In this document: positions 39,140 through 47,257 of the stretch, piece by piece
How the letters are laid out: each line of letters begins with the position of its first letter
Position numbering within the stretch: position 1 is the first letter of the stretch
From: Streptococcus urinalis 2285-97
GTDB lineage: Bacteria; Bacillota; Bacilli; Lactobacillales; Streptococcaceae
DNA length: 64,000 nt
Direction of reading: 5' to 3'
Assembly (NCBI RefSeq): GCF_000188055.2
Contig: NZ_AEUZ02000001.1
Coordinates: forward strand, 1,812,001-1,876,000
Translations under genes and position numbers: made by a program
The notes under the pieces: model-generated
Databases searched by the model: none
Told to the model about the DNA's origin: nothing
The model's input: only the letters and a program-made list of their open reading frames with translations

Positions 39140-40093
39140 CTATTTAAAATAATGATACATCTCTTCAACATACCAACCATTGTCTGCTTTAGATAAATAT
39201 AATGTAAAGTTTTCTGATCGTGTGCCACCTGTTACAAGATCTTCAAAAGTTACTGATAATTGCACGACTTGATGCTTTTTTTCTTGATAATAAATCGCAT
39301 TATTAAGATCTAGCTCACTAACTTTAAATCCTTTCCCCATCAGTTCTGGAGTTTTCATTAACAGTTTCAAGTCTGTCTTGTTACTTAAGGCATATTTATT
39401 AAAAAAAACTGGTAAAAACTTTTGAATAGAACTTACTTGTTCTTTCGATAGTTCCTTGACTTGATCTAATGTTTTCTTCTCAAATGCTTTAGATTTACCT
39501 AAATACAAATCTTCTGCCACAGTATAAGGTTGACTAACGATTGCAAGCAATCCTCTTTGCATCTGAAAAGGAACAGCCAAGTTAATCTGATATGATTTTT
39601 TATCAACTTCATAACCAATACGCATCAAAGCTATATAGTAATCTTTTTCTTTTTCAACACTTATTAAACGTTGTGTCTGCAAAGTCCTAGACTTTCTAAC
39701 ATCATCTGTCATACTGGCAGTTGAGAAAGAATAATAATTTTCTAATTCTGTTTTTCTTTGATCTGCAGTATCTTGTGAATAGTTGATATAGTAGTAGACA
39801 AAATTATTCATGTAATACTGAATTCTAGATATATCTAATGAATCGTCAGTTTTCTTATGTTTTGACTTTTTTTCTACAGCAATAACTGTTTCTTTTAAAT
39901 GTTGTACCTGATTAGATAAGCCAATTGCCCTCAATGATCCAAAAAATCCTACAATAAATAACAAACCTAAGATACCATAGACAATAAAATTGGCTGTCCT
40001 TTGCTTTACTTCTTTTGTCTTAGGCTGTTTACCTCCCTCTTCTTTCTTTGTATATCTCAATAGAAACTTTTTTATTTTTTGTATATCAATCAT
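39140..40093 (-). CDS. TcpC-family conjugation protein
   Basis: A 317-residue bitopic protein. After a basic cytoplasmic start there is one TM helix (about 36-53), a short coiled-coil segment, and two extracellular NTF2-like domains (about 80-190 and 215-317). This is the fold known from TcpC of pCW3 and Orf13 of Tn916, which bridges membrane ATPases to the outer channel. AAAGGGG precedes the start. Confidence 0.85.
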   Translation of the reverse strand: MIDIQKIKKFLLRYTKKEEGGKQPKTKEVKQRTANFIVYGILGLLFIVGFFGSLRAIGLSNQVQHLKETVIAVEKKSKHKKTDDSLDISRIQYYMNNFVYYYINYSQDTADQRKTELENYYSFSTASMTDDVRKSRTLQTQRLISVEKEKDYYIALMRIGYEVDKKSYQINLAVPFQMQRGLLAIVSQPYTVAEDLYLGKSKAFEKKTLDQVKELSKEQVSSIQKFLPVFFNKYALSNKTDLKLLMKTPELMGKGFKVSELDLNNAIYYQEKKHQVVQLSVTFEDLVTGGTRSENFTLYLSKADNGWYVEEMYHYFK

Positions 40094-40107
40094 TTAACCC
40101 CTTTCTA

Positions 40108-40141
40108 TAAAATAAAAAAGCAGTCACTTTTTTTAGCGACT
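40108..40141 (-). terminator. terminator after the YoeB toxin gene
   Basis: On the minus strand AGTAGTCGCT pairs (with G-U pairs) with AGTGACTGCT and is followed by a six-T run. It separates the toxin-antitoxin pair from tcpC. Confidence 0.65.
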
Positions 40142-40145
40142 ACTT

Positions 40146-40400
40146 CTACTTATAATGATCTCTAAAAGATAAAAAATAGATTTCTCCATCTTCTATCATA
40201 TAAATCAACCTATGTTCTTCTGTAATTCTTCGAGACCAAGCCCCTGAATAATGGTATTTTAAAGGTTCTGGTTTTCCAATGCCTTCAAACGGGTCTCTTT
40301 TAATATCTTCTATCAAACGATTAATTCGTTTCAAGATTTTTTTATCTTCCTGTTGCCAAGAAACATAATCTTTCCATGCTTCTTCAGTAAAATTAAACAT
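40146..40400 (-). CDS. yoeB: YoeB/Txe-family mRNA interferase toxin
   Basis: An 84-residue RelE-superfamily toxin that cleaves mRNA at the ribosome. It has the YoeB pattern: FTEEAWKDYVSWQQEDKK, KPEPLKYHYSGAWSRRITEEHRLIY, and the C-terminal FLSFRDHYK with the catalytic His82. It overlaps the antitoxin gene by eight bases, so the two are coupled. Confidence 0.92.
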   Translation of the reverse strand: MFNFTEEAWKDYVSWQQEDKKILKRINRLIEDIKRDPFEGIGKPEPLKYHYSGAWSRRITEEHRLIYMIEDGEIYFLSFRDHYK

Positions 40401-40659
40401 CTTCTACCTCAATTAAACCATGTTTAGTGACTTGCTTCTCTTTAACTTGTGATATACCATTAATAACCTTATGTGATAGATAATCATTTTCCATCAAACG
40501 AATCGTTTCTTGTAAACTTTCCCAGCTATCTTGAGATAAAACCACTATATTTTCATCAGGATTTTTATTAACTACAATCAAAGGCTCAAATTCATCATTG
40601 ACCTTCTTCATATAATCTTTTAAATTATTTCTAAAATGTGAATAAACAATAGCCTCCAT
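40393..40659 (-). CDS. yefM: YefM/Axe-family antitoxin
   Basis: An 88-residue Phd/YefM antitoxin (MEAIVYSHFRNNLKDYMKKV) that neutralises the toxin and represses its own promoter. I use the ATG at 40659, after GAGG; an in-frame GTG lies nine bases upstream. The C-terminal tail (KQVTKHGLIEVEDV) would be the toxin-binding part. Confidence 0.9.
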   Translation of the reverse strand: MEAIVYSHFRNNLKDYMKKVNDEFEPLIVVNKNPDENIVVLSQDSWESLQETIRLMENDYLSHKVINGISQVKEKQVTKHGLIEVEDV

Positions 40660-40692
40660 ATTAATCACCTCAACTTTACTAGATATGTTGTT

Positions 40693-40721
40693 ATTATATC
40701 ATTTGACAACATGTTGTACAA
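40693..40721 (-). promoter_or_regulatory. yefM-yoeB promoter with palindromic operator
   Basis: Minus strand TTGTAC (40716-40721), 17 bases, TATAAT (40693-40698). The perfect 12-bp palindrome ACAACATGTTGT (40706-40717) lies over the -35 and spacer and is the likely autoregulation site. YefM operators commonly contain such TGTACA/GTTGT-type dyads. Confidence 0.75.
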
Positions 40722-40803
40722 GTTTTGGTTTTGATAATCACTAAATAAATAACTTACAAATGATAACAATACATAAATTATCGTTAAGCTTCCAATTACC
40801 TCC

Positions 40804-41277
40804 TCATTCTGTTTTTAACACGTAAAAACCTTTTGAGGTGTTTAATACTATTCCTTCTTCAATATAAGCATTTAAAGCATTTACCCAAGTTACTGACCGT
40901 TGCCAAAAATCAATTAAAGAATCAAATTCAACTTTCCTTAAGATATATTTCATTACTTTATTTTCATTATTTGACAAAAATATATAATATTTTGTCACTA
41001 TTGAATGAACTGATAAACCTTTTTTCAAAAGATATTGAACAATATAGTCATCACCATCATAAAGTCCTTCAATACATCTTTTTAAAAGATAGACTTCTGT
41101 AAGTGACATAATCCTATCAACATTCCAATCAGAAAAACCACAAATAAAAAAGGCATCATCCTTAATGCCTTTTTCTATCATACGGTTTCTTACTTGATTT
41201 TCCGTAAACTGCATGATGTCTAACTCACATAAAAATTGACTTCTACCTTTTTCACGAGTCCTTATAATTGCAATCAT
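40804..41277 (-). CDS. hypothetical ICE protein
   Basis: A 157-residue soluble protein, mostly helical, with no recognised motif. It starts seven bases after the ArdA stop, after AGGG, so the two are co-transcribed. Two Cys residues near the N-terminus (FLCELD, FICGF) and a third in KRCIEG are not in a metal-binding arrangement. The function is unknown. Confidence 0.6.
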   Translation of the reverse strand: MIAIIRTREKGRSQFLCELDIMQFTENQVRNRMIEKGIKDDAFFICGFSDWNVDRIMSLTEVYLLKRCIEGLYDGDDYIVQYLLKKGLSVHSIVTKYYIFLSNNENKVMKYILRKVEFDSLIDFWQRSVTWVNALNAYIEEGIVLNTSKGFYVLKTE

Positions 41278-41284
41278 TATCTAC

Positions 41285-41767
41285 TTACCCTGATATTTCG
41301 ACATATCCGTAGTCTGAAAAACCACCTTGGCTTTCTAAGTCAATATCTCGACCATAAGCTTCATGATCAAAATACATCTCCAGAGCCTCTTTACCAACTC
41401 CTTGTACGCCTAATTCATCGAAATAATATTCACCTAGTTCTCGTCTAGTTGTGACATCAGACAGTAAACAACAATCACCAAAATTAAAATCATAATCCAC
41501 AAAGTCTGAGGCAGTATAACCTATTACCTGATGCACTGCTTTAACAAGTTCACTATCAACATTCTCTACCAGTTCAACAAATTGATTAATCATCTCAATA
41601 GAATCATGTTCTTTTAGTAACTGACAATCTGAATCTGCAATAATATACTCTAAATCATCTTCTTCACGAAGACCCAAAGCTAACTTAAGCTCATTCATCT
41701 CCACAGGAAAACAAACTAACGTAGCTCTACCAGTTTTTATATCTCTAACAATTGCACTAACATCCAT
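41285..41767 (-). CDS. ardA: ArdA-like antirestriction protein
   Basis: A 160-residue, strongly acidic protein. The C-terminal pattern ELGEYYFDELGVQGVG, then EMYFDHEAYGRDIDLE, is the ArdA family signature. ArdA mimics B-form DNA and blocks type I restriction enzymes, protecting incoming ICE DNA. I place the start at the ATG at 41767, after AAGGAG; a GTG three codons upstream overlaps that site. Tn916 has ArdA (Orf18) at the comparable place. Confidence 0.85.
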   Translation of the reverse strand: MDVSAIVRDIKTGRATLVCFPVEMNELKLALGLREEDDLEYIIADSDCQLLKEHDSIEMINQFVELVENVDSELVKAVHQVIGYTASDFVDYDFNFGDCCLLSDVTTRRELGEYYFDELGVQGVGKEALEMYFDHEAYGRDIDLESQGGFSDYGYVEISG

Positions 41768-41785
41768 TTTTGACACTCCTTAATT

Positions 41786-41814
41786 AAAAAGGAGCAAGTC
41801 ATTGACTCGCTCTC
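41786..41814 (-). terminator. hairpin upstream of ardA
   Basis: GAGCGAGTCA / TGACTTGCTC with one G-U pair and a T-run on the minus strand, five bases past the preceding gene. It may limit readthrough into ardA. Confidence 0.6.
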
Positions 41815-41818
41815 AATC

Positions 41819-42091
41819 TTAATGAAATTCTTGTAGTTTATGACCAATCGCTGACATAGACTTATGAGCCTTATTAATCATATTATTTTGGTAGTAGTAT
41901 GACTTCAAATGTTGTTGAATCATATCGACCATATAACCTGGTAAAGTGAATTCCTCACGTCTCTTAAGTAAGCTATTTAACTCTCCAGCTTTTTCCCACG
42001 ACTGTTCATACTGATGACTAGTCAACAGTTCTGATAGCTCCTGAGTAACCACTAACAACTTTTTATCTGCTTCTGAACGTGTATTTGACAT
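41819..42091 (-). CDS. hypothetical ICE protein
   Basis: A 90-residue helical protein (SEADKKLLVVTQELSELL; later LKSYYYQNNMINKAHKS) with no recognised domain. AGAGG precedes the start. It lies between the regulator pair and ardA, a position occupied by small unknown proteins in related elements. Confidence 0.6.
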   Translation of the reverse strand: MSNTRSEADKKLLVVTQELSELLTSHQYEQSWEKAGELNSLLKRREEFTLPGYMVDMIQQHLKSYYYQNNMINKAHKSMSAIGHKLQEFH

Positions 42092-42186
42092 TTTTCTTTT
42101 CCTCTTTTTCTATTGAATATTAATAATTTACAAATTGTTTCTAACTTTAGTTGGACTTCTAATAAACATAATTTCCTCCCAAAATA

Positions 42187-42220
42187 AAAAGAGTAGGGGT
42201 AGCCTACTTACTTTTGTATT
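42187..42220 (-). terminator. terminator after the regulator/relaxase run
   Basis: AGTAGG, five-base loop, CCTACT, followed on the minus strand by a T-rich run. It ends the transcript carrying mobT and two XRE genes. Confidence 0.65.
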
Positions 42221-42222
42221 TT

Positions 42223-42576
42223 TTATTCTTTTAAACTCAAACCAAATTCTATAATCTTTTGATAATCATATTTCTTTACAAAATTTTCAAAAACCGAAAC
42301 AGCAGACAAAATCTTTTCTGCTTTACGGCTATATTCATCAGTTTGAAACATTACTCTTTCTAATTCAATTTGTTGTGGTGTTCCAAAAAGTTCCGTTGCC
42401 GAGACATTGAAATATCGAGCAATTTTATCCAAGTTTGAAAATGTAGGATAGCCTTTTTGATTTTCAATATTTGAAATGGTTTGCGGTAACATTCCTATTT
42501 TTTTGGCAAGTTCTTTTTGAGATAGACCTTTTTGTTTGCGTAAACGAATTAAATTAAGTGCAAAATTTTCAATCAT
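42223..42576 (-). CDS. XRE-family transcription regulator
   Basis: A 117-residue protein. Residues 6-62 form a classic XRE HTH (LIRLRKQKGLSQKELAKKIG, TISNIENQKGYP). A helical C-terminal extension of about 50 residues probably dimerises. It overlaps the preceding regulator gene by eight bases. The target is unknown; the dyads described elsewhere in the element are candidates. Confidence 0.85.
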   Translation of the reverse strand: MIENFALNLIRLRKQKGLSQKELAKKIGMLPQTISNIENQKGYPTFSNLDKIARYFNVSATELFGTPQQIELERVMFQTDEYSRKAEKILSAVSVFENFVKKYDYQKIIEFGLSLKE

Positions 42577-42784
42577 CTGTTACCCCCAATAAAAAATCTG
42601 TAGTTGTTTTAAATAATTTTGCTAGCTTTACGACATTTTCTAAAGTCGGTTCTCTTTTCCCATTTTCCCAATTTGAATACGATCCTCTATTAATACCAAT
42701 TTTATCAGCAACTTCTTGTTGAGTAAATCCTCTTTTTTTTCGCTCTTCTCTTAGTTTTTGTGGAAAATTAGTCAACTTCTTCAT
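42569..42784 (-). CDS. small XRE-family regulator
   Basis: A 71-residue protein that is almost only an HTH domain (LREERKKRGFTQQEVADKIG, YSNWENGKREPT) ending in TTDFLLGVTDD, common in small Firmicute phage and ICE repressors. It overlaps both neighbours, so it is coupled with the gene before (17 bases) and after (8 bases). Confidence 0.85.
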   Translation of the reverse strand: MKKLTNFPQKLREERKKRGFTQQEVADKIGINRGSYSNWENGKREPTLENVVKLAKLFKTTTDFLLGVTDD

Positions 42785-43145
42785 CTCTAAACATTTCCCT
42801 TCTCATCAGAATTCTTTTTTCCAAACGATATTTACCAGCTAAACGAATAACTATCTCTTTTTGCTTTTCTAAAGGTTGCATAAGCAAACCAAACTTAAGT
42901 AACTTTCGTTTCAATGTTGCTAACTGTTGAAGTTTATCTTCATATTCTTTCTTAACTTCATAGACACCACAATAGCCAAATTGAATGAGATCAAAAATAT
43001 CTTTTTGATAGTCACTTAATTCACCTTGATTAATTTCAGGATAATAAAACTCACGATCAGGAATCATAAAAACTAGTAAATCAATCATTTTATCCAAATT
43101 ATTTCGTCTATTAACAAAATAAGCAAATTCTCGGTTACTATACAA
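42768..43145 (-). CDS. hypothetical ICE protein downstream of the relaxase
   Basis: A 125-residue helical, charged protein starting at TTG after GGAGGT. It has no recognised domain. Contains QLATLKRKLLKFGLL and RLAGKYRLEKRILMRREMF, basic helices that could bind nucleic acid. It is co-transcribed with mobT, 15 bases away. Confidence 0.6.
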   Translation of the reverse strand: MYSNREFAYFVNRRNNLDKMIDLLVFMIPDREFYYPEINQGELSDYQKDIFDLIQFGYCGVYEVKKEYEDKLQQLATLKRKLLKFGLLMQPLEKQKEIVIRLAGKYRLEKRILMRREMFRDEEVD

Positions 43146-43160
43146 AACAAAACTTACCTC

Positions 43161-44393
43161 CTACAAAATACCTAAGCTAGCTTTGATACTGTCAAGTATC
43201 TTCTCCCCACGCTCATTGACTTCCCCAGAATTAAGAATGGTTTGTAAATAGTCACCATCCACAATCATGTCATACTCTCTTATCATAGCTAAAGACGGAG
43301 AAACAGAATCACTTAACCAACGTAAGGTTCGTTCAATACTATAAGCCTCTGGCTTTGTAACAAATTTTAAAGGCTCAACACCTCCAAACATTAATTGCCA
43401 TTTCTTATCAGCTTGAAAAGACCCATATTCATTTTTCCCATCATACACGTCAATTTTACTAACAATTAACCCTCTAGATATTTCACCAATTGAGACCCCA
43501 GATATAAATTCATCCACCACTGAATTAGCTTTACTTTGTGATAAGCGTATTTCGTAACGATTCCACAACTCAAAAATTTCTAATGCTTCTTCAACAGTAA
43601 TTCCTTCCTGCTTTGCGATTTCGTAACGTTTTTCATAAAAGTTAAAGTACATTTCTGATTGACGACTACCAAAATAAAGCGATATCCCTTGTCTATTCTG
43701 CTCAATCTCTTCCATATCCGAAAAATTTAAAGAACCGCCACCGATGTAATTCCAAGTTCTCAAACTTTCAAAATCTAACTCATGACGATAATATTTTGAA
43801 ATCATATCTGACAAATGAAACTGTTCATTTTCTCTATCCTTACCCAGATACAATTCATCAATAGCAATATCAAAACGTGTCACATTCATATCATCACGAT
43901 ATGAATTTCTTAGATAACTTAACCAATCATGCCATGTAAATTTTTCAGTTTCCATCAACAATTCTAGTTGTCGACATCCACGACCAGATAATTGAATCGT
44001 GATTTGAAAATTACCTATTTCATGTTTATCCGCAAAATCAAATATCCAAATATCTCCACGCTTCCAAAGATGATTATAATTCATCAACTTGGATTCAAAA
44101 GGCTGAAATTCTTTAAATGCGCAGTGCAAAAAGTTACGACAGAAAAATTCAAGATCCCTAACATCCTTTAACGTAATTCTGACATAATCAATCATCACTT
44201 GTAATCGTGAACTATCATTTTCTACTAGATATCCAAAATGTGATTTTATCTCTTGATACTTTTCAAGTGTCAACTTCCGCTTTCCTTGCTCATAGTTTCT
44301 AAGTGATTTCAATGTCAAACCAGAACTTAAAGCAAATTCCTTTTGTTTTAGACCTGTTTTCTTTCGAAATTTTTTTAAATAGATAGCATCCAC
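43161..44393 (-). CDS. mobT: MobT-family relaxase (replication initiation factor domain) with N-terminal HTH
   Basis: A 410-residue Rep_trans-type relaxase that nicks oriT, starts rolling-circle replication and leads the strand into the recipient, as Tn916 Orf20. The N-terminal 60 residues are an XRE-like HTH (FRKKTGLKQKEFALSSGLTLKSLRNYE as two helices). The catalytic domain includes MIDYVRITLKD, QLSGRGCRQLE, NVTRFDIAIDELY and YFNFYEKRYE. I start at GTG 44393 after AAGGAG; the open frame continues 19 codons upstream without such a site. Confidence 0.9.
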   Translation of the reverse strand: MDAIYLKKFRKKTGLKQKEFALSSGLTLKSLRNYEQGKRKLTLEKYQEIKSHFGYLVENDSSRLQVMIDYVRITLKDVRDLEFFCRNFLHCAFKEFQPFESKLMNYNHLWKRGDIWIFDFADKHEIGNFQITIQLSGRGCRQLELLMETEKFTWHDWLSYLRNSYRDDMNVTRFDIAIDELYLGKDRENEQFHLSDMISKYYRHELDFESLRTWNYIGGGSLNFSDMEEIEQNRQGISLYFGSRQSEMYFNFYEKRYEIAKQEGITVEEALEIFELWNRYEIRLSQSKANSVVDEFISGVSIGEISRGLIVSKIDVYDGKNEYGSFQADKKWQLMFGGVEPLKFVTKPEAYSIERTLRWLSDSVSPSLAMIREYDMIVDGDYLQTILNSGEVNERGEKILDSIKASLGIL

Positions 44394-44520
44394 AATAAAC
44401 AAACTCCTTCTTAGGATTAGTGACCCACTTTTTTCACTAAAATGACCCACCTTTAAAAATCTGAAAACCCTTGATACATATAGGTTTTTGGGGGTTAAAA
44501 TTCGAAATTTTTCATTTCTT

Positions 44521-44544
44521 ACCCCCCTATTAGAAAACGGGGGT
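44521..44544 (-). other. oriT-like inverted repeat (nick region)
   Basis: Minus strand ACCCCC, an 12-base loop containing TTTTCTAATA, then GGGGGT. The loop ...CTAATAGGGGGG closely resembles the Tn916 oriT core (CTAACAGGGGGG, from memory), and the site lies between mobT and tcpA, exactly where oriT is in Tn916-type elements. The nick position cannot be fixed from sequence alone. Confidence 0.75.
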
Positions 44545-44563
44545 TTTAAAATTGATAAATCCC

Positions 44564-44652
44564 TCTGTAAAGCCCTAGTGTGTGCGCTGTGTCCGGCGTG
44601 TCCGTTTTCGCTACGCTACACTACGCCTACAGCTACACTAGGGCTTTACAGA
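44564..44652. repeat. 18-bp perfect inverted repeat next to oriT
   Basis: TCTGTAAAGCCCTAGTGT (44564-44581) and its exact reverse complement (44635-44652) enclose 53 GC-rich bases. It lies between oriT and the tcpA stop. It may be a single-strand origin or a relaxosome structure. Confidence 0.7.
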
Positions 44653-44680
44653 AGGATATTTAAAAAATACCCTTCATCTA

Positions 44681-46399
44681 CTATTCACCCTTAAAATAAT
44701 TCAATAGTAACTCTTTCCAGCTACCCTCAAATTCATCTTTTTGTGTCAGTAAACTTTCTAAGACGACTGCATCAGAATCATTTAATACAACCTTTTCATC
44801 TTCACGACTAAAAGTCATATAATTATCTTTTTCAATCATATCTATTAAATTCTTAATCTTACCAAATGAAAAACCTGTTTTCTTAGCTAAATCACCAATA
44901 CTCATATTTTCCATTTCCTCCATTTCATCATCAAAATCAAATCCTACTGAACCTTTAGGTAACTCATTGTCAGACGTTTTTTCTACAAATTCTCTTAACG
45001 ATTCATCTTTAAGAATTGCCTTAGAAACTTCATGATTTTCTGTCGGATCAAATGGATTTTTGTGCCTATTTATTTTTTCAAAAGCATCATAAAAAGAGAA
45101 ATTTTTAGGCAATAAAGGAGAATAAAATTCTCTTGCTACTTCACCAAAAACAGCCGAATAACCTCGACCATAAATACGACGACCAGCAAGATATTTAATA
45201 AACCTAAACTCCTTATTCCTATTTTCATCACCAAACATCATCATATAACCGCCATCATCAAGACGACCAACAGAAATATGATGCATCATATTAGATCTAA
45301 TTTTAGTGGGAAGATCATCAGCACTAGGTTTTTGCATTGCTATAATCGCATTACATCCAACCTGACGTCCTAACAATATATATTGAGTAAATGCATTATC
45401 TACAATCTCACGTTCCTGATAAGACAAAGAACTCATTAAAGCATTATATTCATCACATACAAAAAAATAAGGTTCCAATCCATAATCATAAAACTTTTTC
45501 ATATCCTTATGACCTAAACGCTTCATTTCATTTCGAACAAAATCATAACGTGCAAACATAATTGTTATCGCATTTTCAAACTTCTCAATAATATCAGCTT
45601 TTTCAAATGCAATTCTTCCTTCAAAAGCTGATAAATCTGACATAGTAACAAAATCGGCTCTTTTAGGGTCACATATATCACAAACTCCAATTTCCGCAAG
45701 ACAACGAAGGATTGACCTTAGTAATACCGTTTTACCTCCACCAGTACCACCAGCAACTAATAAATGAGGATCATTAATAAAATCCCAATAATAACCAGCC
45801 ATTAGCTTTATACCCTTGTCCTTATCCCACATAACATCTTTAACCGTAATACGAGATAAAAAAGCCGAATAAGCTAATTTGTAAATTTTAAAACGTGGAT
45901 CATCAGTTTTTTCCATAAAATCCATGAAAAAAGTATCTTCTAATTCTCCACCAATATCCTTAAATTTCTTTTGAAATTTTCCTCCAGCCATTTCAAATGA
46001 AACACTTAAATCATACTTACCTTGTTTCACATAAACTTTTGGAAAACGATATTTTGTCTTAGTTTTCTTATTTGATTTTTTACGTTTTTCATAAACATAG
46101 CCATTCTCATATAAAAACTTAGACATTCTTTTTAATCGATCTAGTTTATTAAATAATGGATTAGCTTCTTGCAAAAACCAAGTCAAATACCAAGAAACAA
46201 AAAATGCTAAAAACAAACCTGTACCTACACTGATCATAGACATTTTATCCATCATTTTTAACAAATCTAAATAGTAATAACTATACACGCCTACAGGTGT
46301 CAAAAACAAAATAAATAGAAAAGAAAAAAGGTAATAACTCATATACCTCATATATGGTTTTACCTTAATCCCTCTATATTGTGGTATTAAACGAGCCAA
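44681..46399 (-). CDS. tcpA: TcpA/FtsK-family coupling protein
   Basis: A 572-residue DNA-translocase-type coupling protein, corresponding to Tn916 Orf21. Two N-terminal TM helices (about 20-45 and 55-76). The motor has Walker A AGGTGGGKT at 216-224 and Walker B YFFVCDEYNAL. The C-terminal 100 residues form an acidic linker and a winged-helix-like domain (IGDLAKKTGFSFGKIKNLI). It brings the relaxase-DNA complex to the channel. The TTG start follows GGAGGGG. Confidence 0.92.
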   Translation of the reverse strand: MARLIPQYRGIKVKPYMRYMSYYLFSFLFILFLTPVGVYSYYYLDLLKMMDKMSMISVGTGLFLAFFVSWYLTWFLQEANPLFNKLDRLKRMSKFLYENGYVYEKRKKSNKKTKTKYRFPKVYVKQGKYDLSVSFEMAGGKFQKKFKDIGGELEDTFFMDFMEKTDDPRFKIYKLAYSAFLSRITVKDVMWDKDKGIKLMAGYYWDFINDPHLLVAGGTGGGKTVLLRSILRCLAEIGVCDICDPKRADFVTMSDLSAFEGRIAFEKADIIEKFENAITIMFARYDFVRNEMKRLGHKDMKKFYDYGLEPYFFVCDEYNALMSSLSYQEREIVDNAFTQYILLGRQVGCNAIIAMQKPSADDLPTKIRSNMMHHISVGRLDDGGYMMMFGDENRNKEFRFIKYLAGRRIYGRGYSAVFGEVAREFYSPLLPKNFSFYDAFEKINRHKNPFDPTENHEVSKAILKDESLREFVEKTSDNELPKGSVGFDFDDEMEEMENMSIGDLAKKTGFSFGKIKNLIDMIEKDNYMTFSREDEKVVLNDSDAVVLESLLTQKDEFEGSWKELLLNYFKGE

Positions 46400-46418
46400 A
46401 TTACCCCTCCTTTACCGT

Positions 46419-46880
46419 TTATTTATTAACTTTAGATGCTTCATTTTTTGATGCGTTTCCATTATTTGCAACATCCTTTTTCTTAAGTGATGATGCAAAA
46501 ATTTTAAACATACCACCTGAAACGTTAGACCATGTCACAACAACATCACTTAATTCAATAGGGTCACCCAATTTAAGACCTAAATCTTCAATTGCATAAG
46601 AAGGCATATCAGTAATTGAAACAAAAATTGTTTCATTTTGAGCAGTACTAAATACTGCAATATCATTCCACTTCACTTCACCTGTTGGTTTTTGTGGATA
46701 ACGACCAAATCTATCTGGTGGTTGTGTCGTATCATCTTCCGTAAATTGAACTGGTTCTTCATATCGTCTCCAAGTTAAATCTCCTAACAAAACATTTACA
46801 TCCAATCCATCATTAAAGGTACGATATTCCTTATCTGCAATTTGTAATTTTTCTCCAAAGTTTAAACCAATTTTTGCCAT
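46419..46880 (-). CDS. DUF961-family conjugation-module protein
   Basis: A 153-residue protein of the YdcP/Orf22-Orf23 (DUF961) type found at the head of Tn916-like conjugation operons. Conserved features include FGEKLQIADKEYRTFNDG and the late VELSDVVVTWSNVSGGMFKIFA-type region. It is predicted cytoplasmic with a lysine/asparagine-rich tail. The exact role is unknown; gene position makes the assignment secure. It lies 20 bases before tcpA. Confidence 0.75.
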   Translation of the reverse strand: MAKIGLNFGEKLQIADKEYRTFNDGLDVNVLLGDLTWRRYEEPVQFTEDDTTQPPDRFGRYPQKPTGEVKWNDIAVFSTAQNETIFVSITDMPSYAIEDLGLKLGDPIELSDVVVTWSNVSGGMFKIFASSLKKKDVANNGNASKNEASKVNK

Positions 46881-46901
46881 ACTTCTAATCCTCTACTTTC
46901 C

Positions 46902-47198
46902 TTATTTCACTTCTACTAGTTTTTCAGCCCAGACATTTTTTGCGGGTTCAATATTTCTTCCATAATTAGATGTATCAATAAACAATAACGGTTTTTCAAC
47001 CCTTACCATTTTTCCATTCCCAATCACACGAGATGATGCAGGTGTATAAACATAAAACTTACCATGTTTTTCATTAAACAAAATATGTCTTATATAAGAA
47101 CCTTTTTTTCCATTCATTTGAGATGGACCAGCTTCAAACCCTTCATAAATGGCATCGCCAATAAATTGTGGTAGTAATACTAATGTTTCTTGTTTCAT
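46902..47198 (-). CDS. first gene of the conjugation run, Orf23-like small protein
   Basis: A 98-residue protein (MKQETLVLLPQFIGDAIYEG) with no TM segment. Its size and place before the DUF961 gene correspond to Orf23/Orf22-type proteins in Tn916 relatives. The start at 47198 follows AGAGGAAA; the frame continues ten codons upstream without support. The function is unknown. Confidence 0.65.
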   Translation of the reverse strand: MKQETLVLLPQFIGDAIYEGFEAGPSQMNGKKGSYIRHILFNEKHGKFYVYTPASSRVIGNGKMVRVEKPLLFIDTSNYGRNIEPAKNVWAEKLVEVK

Positions 47199-47220
47199 AA
47201 TTTCCTCTTTTCTAAAAATA

Positions 47221-47244
47221 AGAAGCACTTTTTCAAGTGCTTCT
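47221..47244 (-). terminator. terminator/attenuator between the adhesin and the conjugation genes
   Basis: A perfect 10-bp stem AGAAGCACTT / AAGTGCTTCT with a four-base loop and a T-rich tract on the minus strand. I see no promoter between it and the first conjugation gene, so that operon may rely on readthrough. Confidence 0.75.
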
Positions 47245-47257
47245 GAACATTGACTGT

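Noticed and set aside
44488..44694. 68-codon plus-strand open frame over oriT
   Set aside because: It lies across the inverted repeats and has no supporting start signal.
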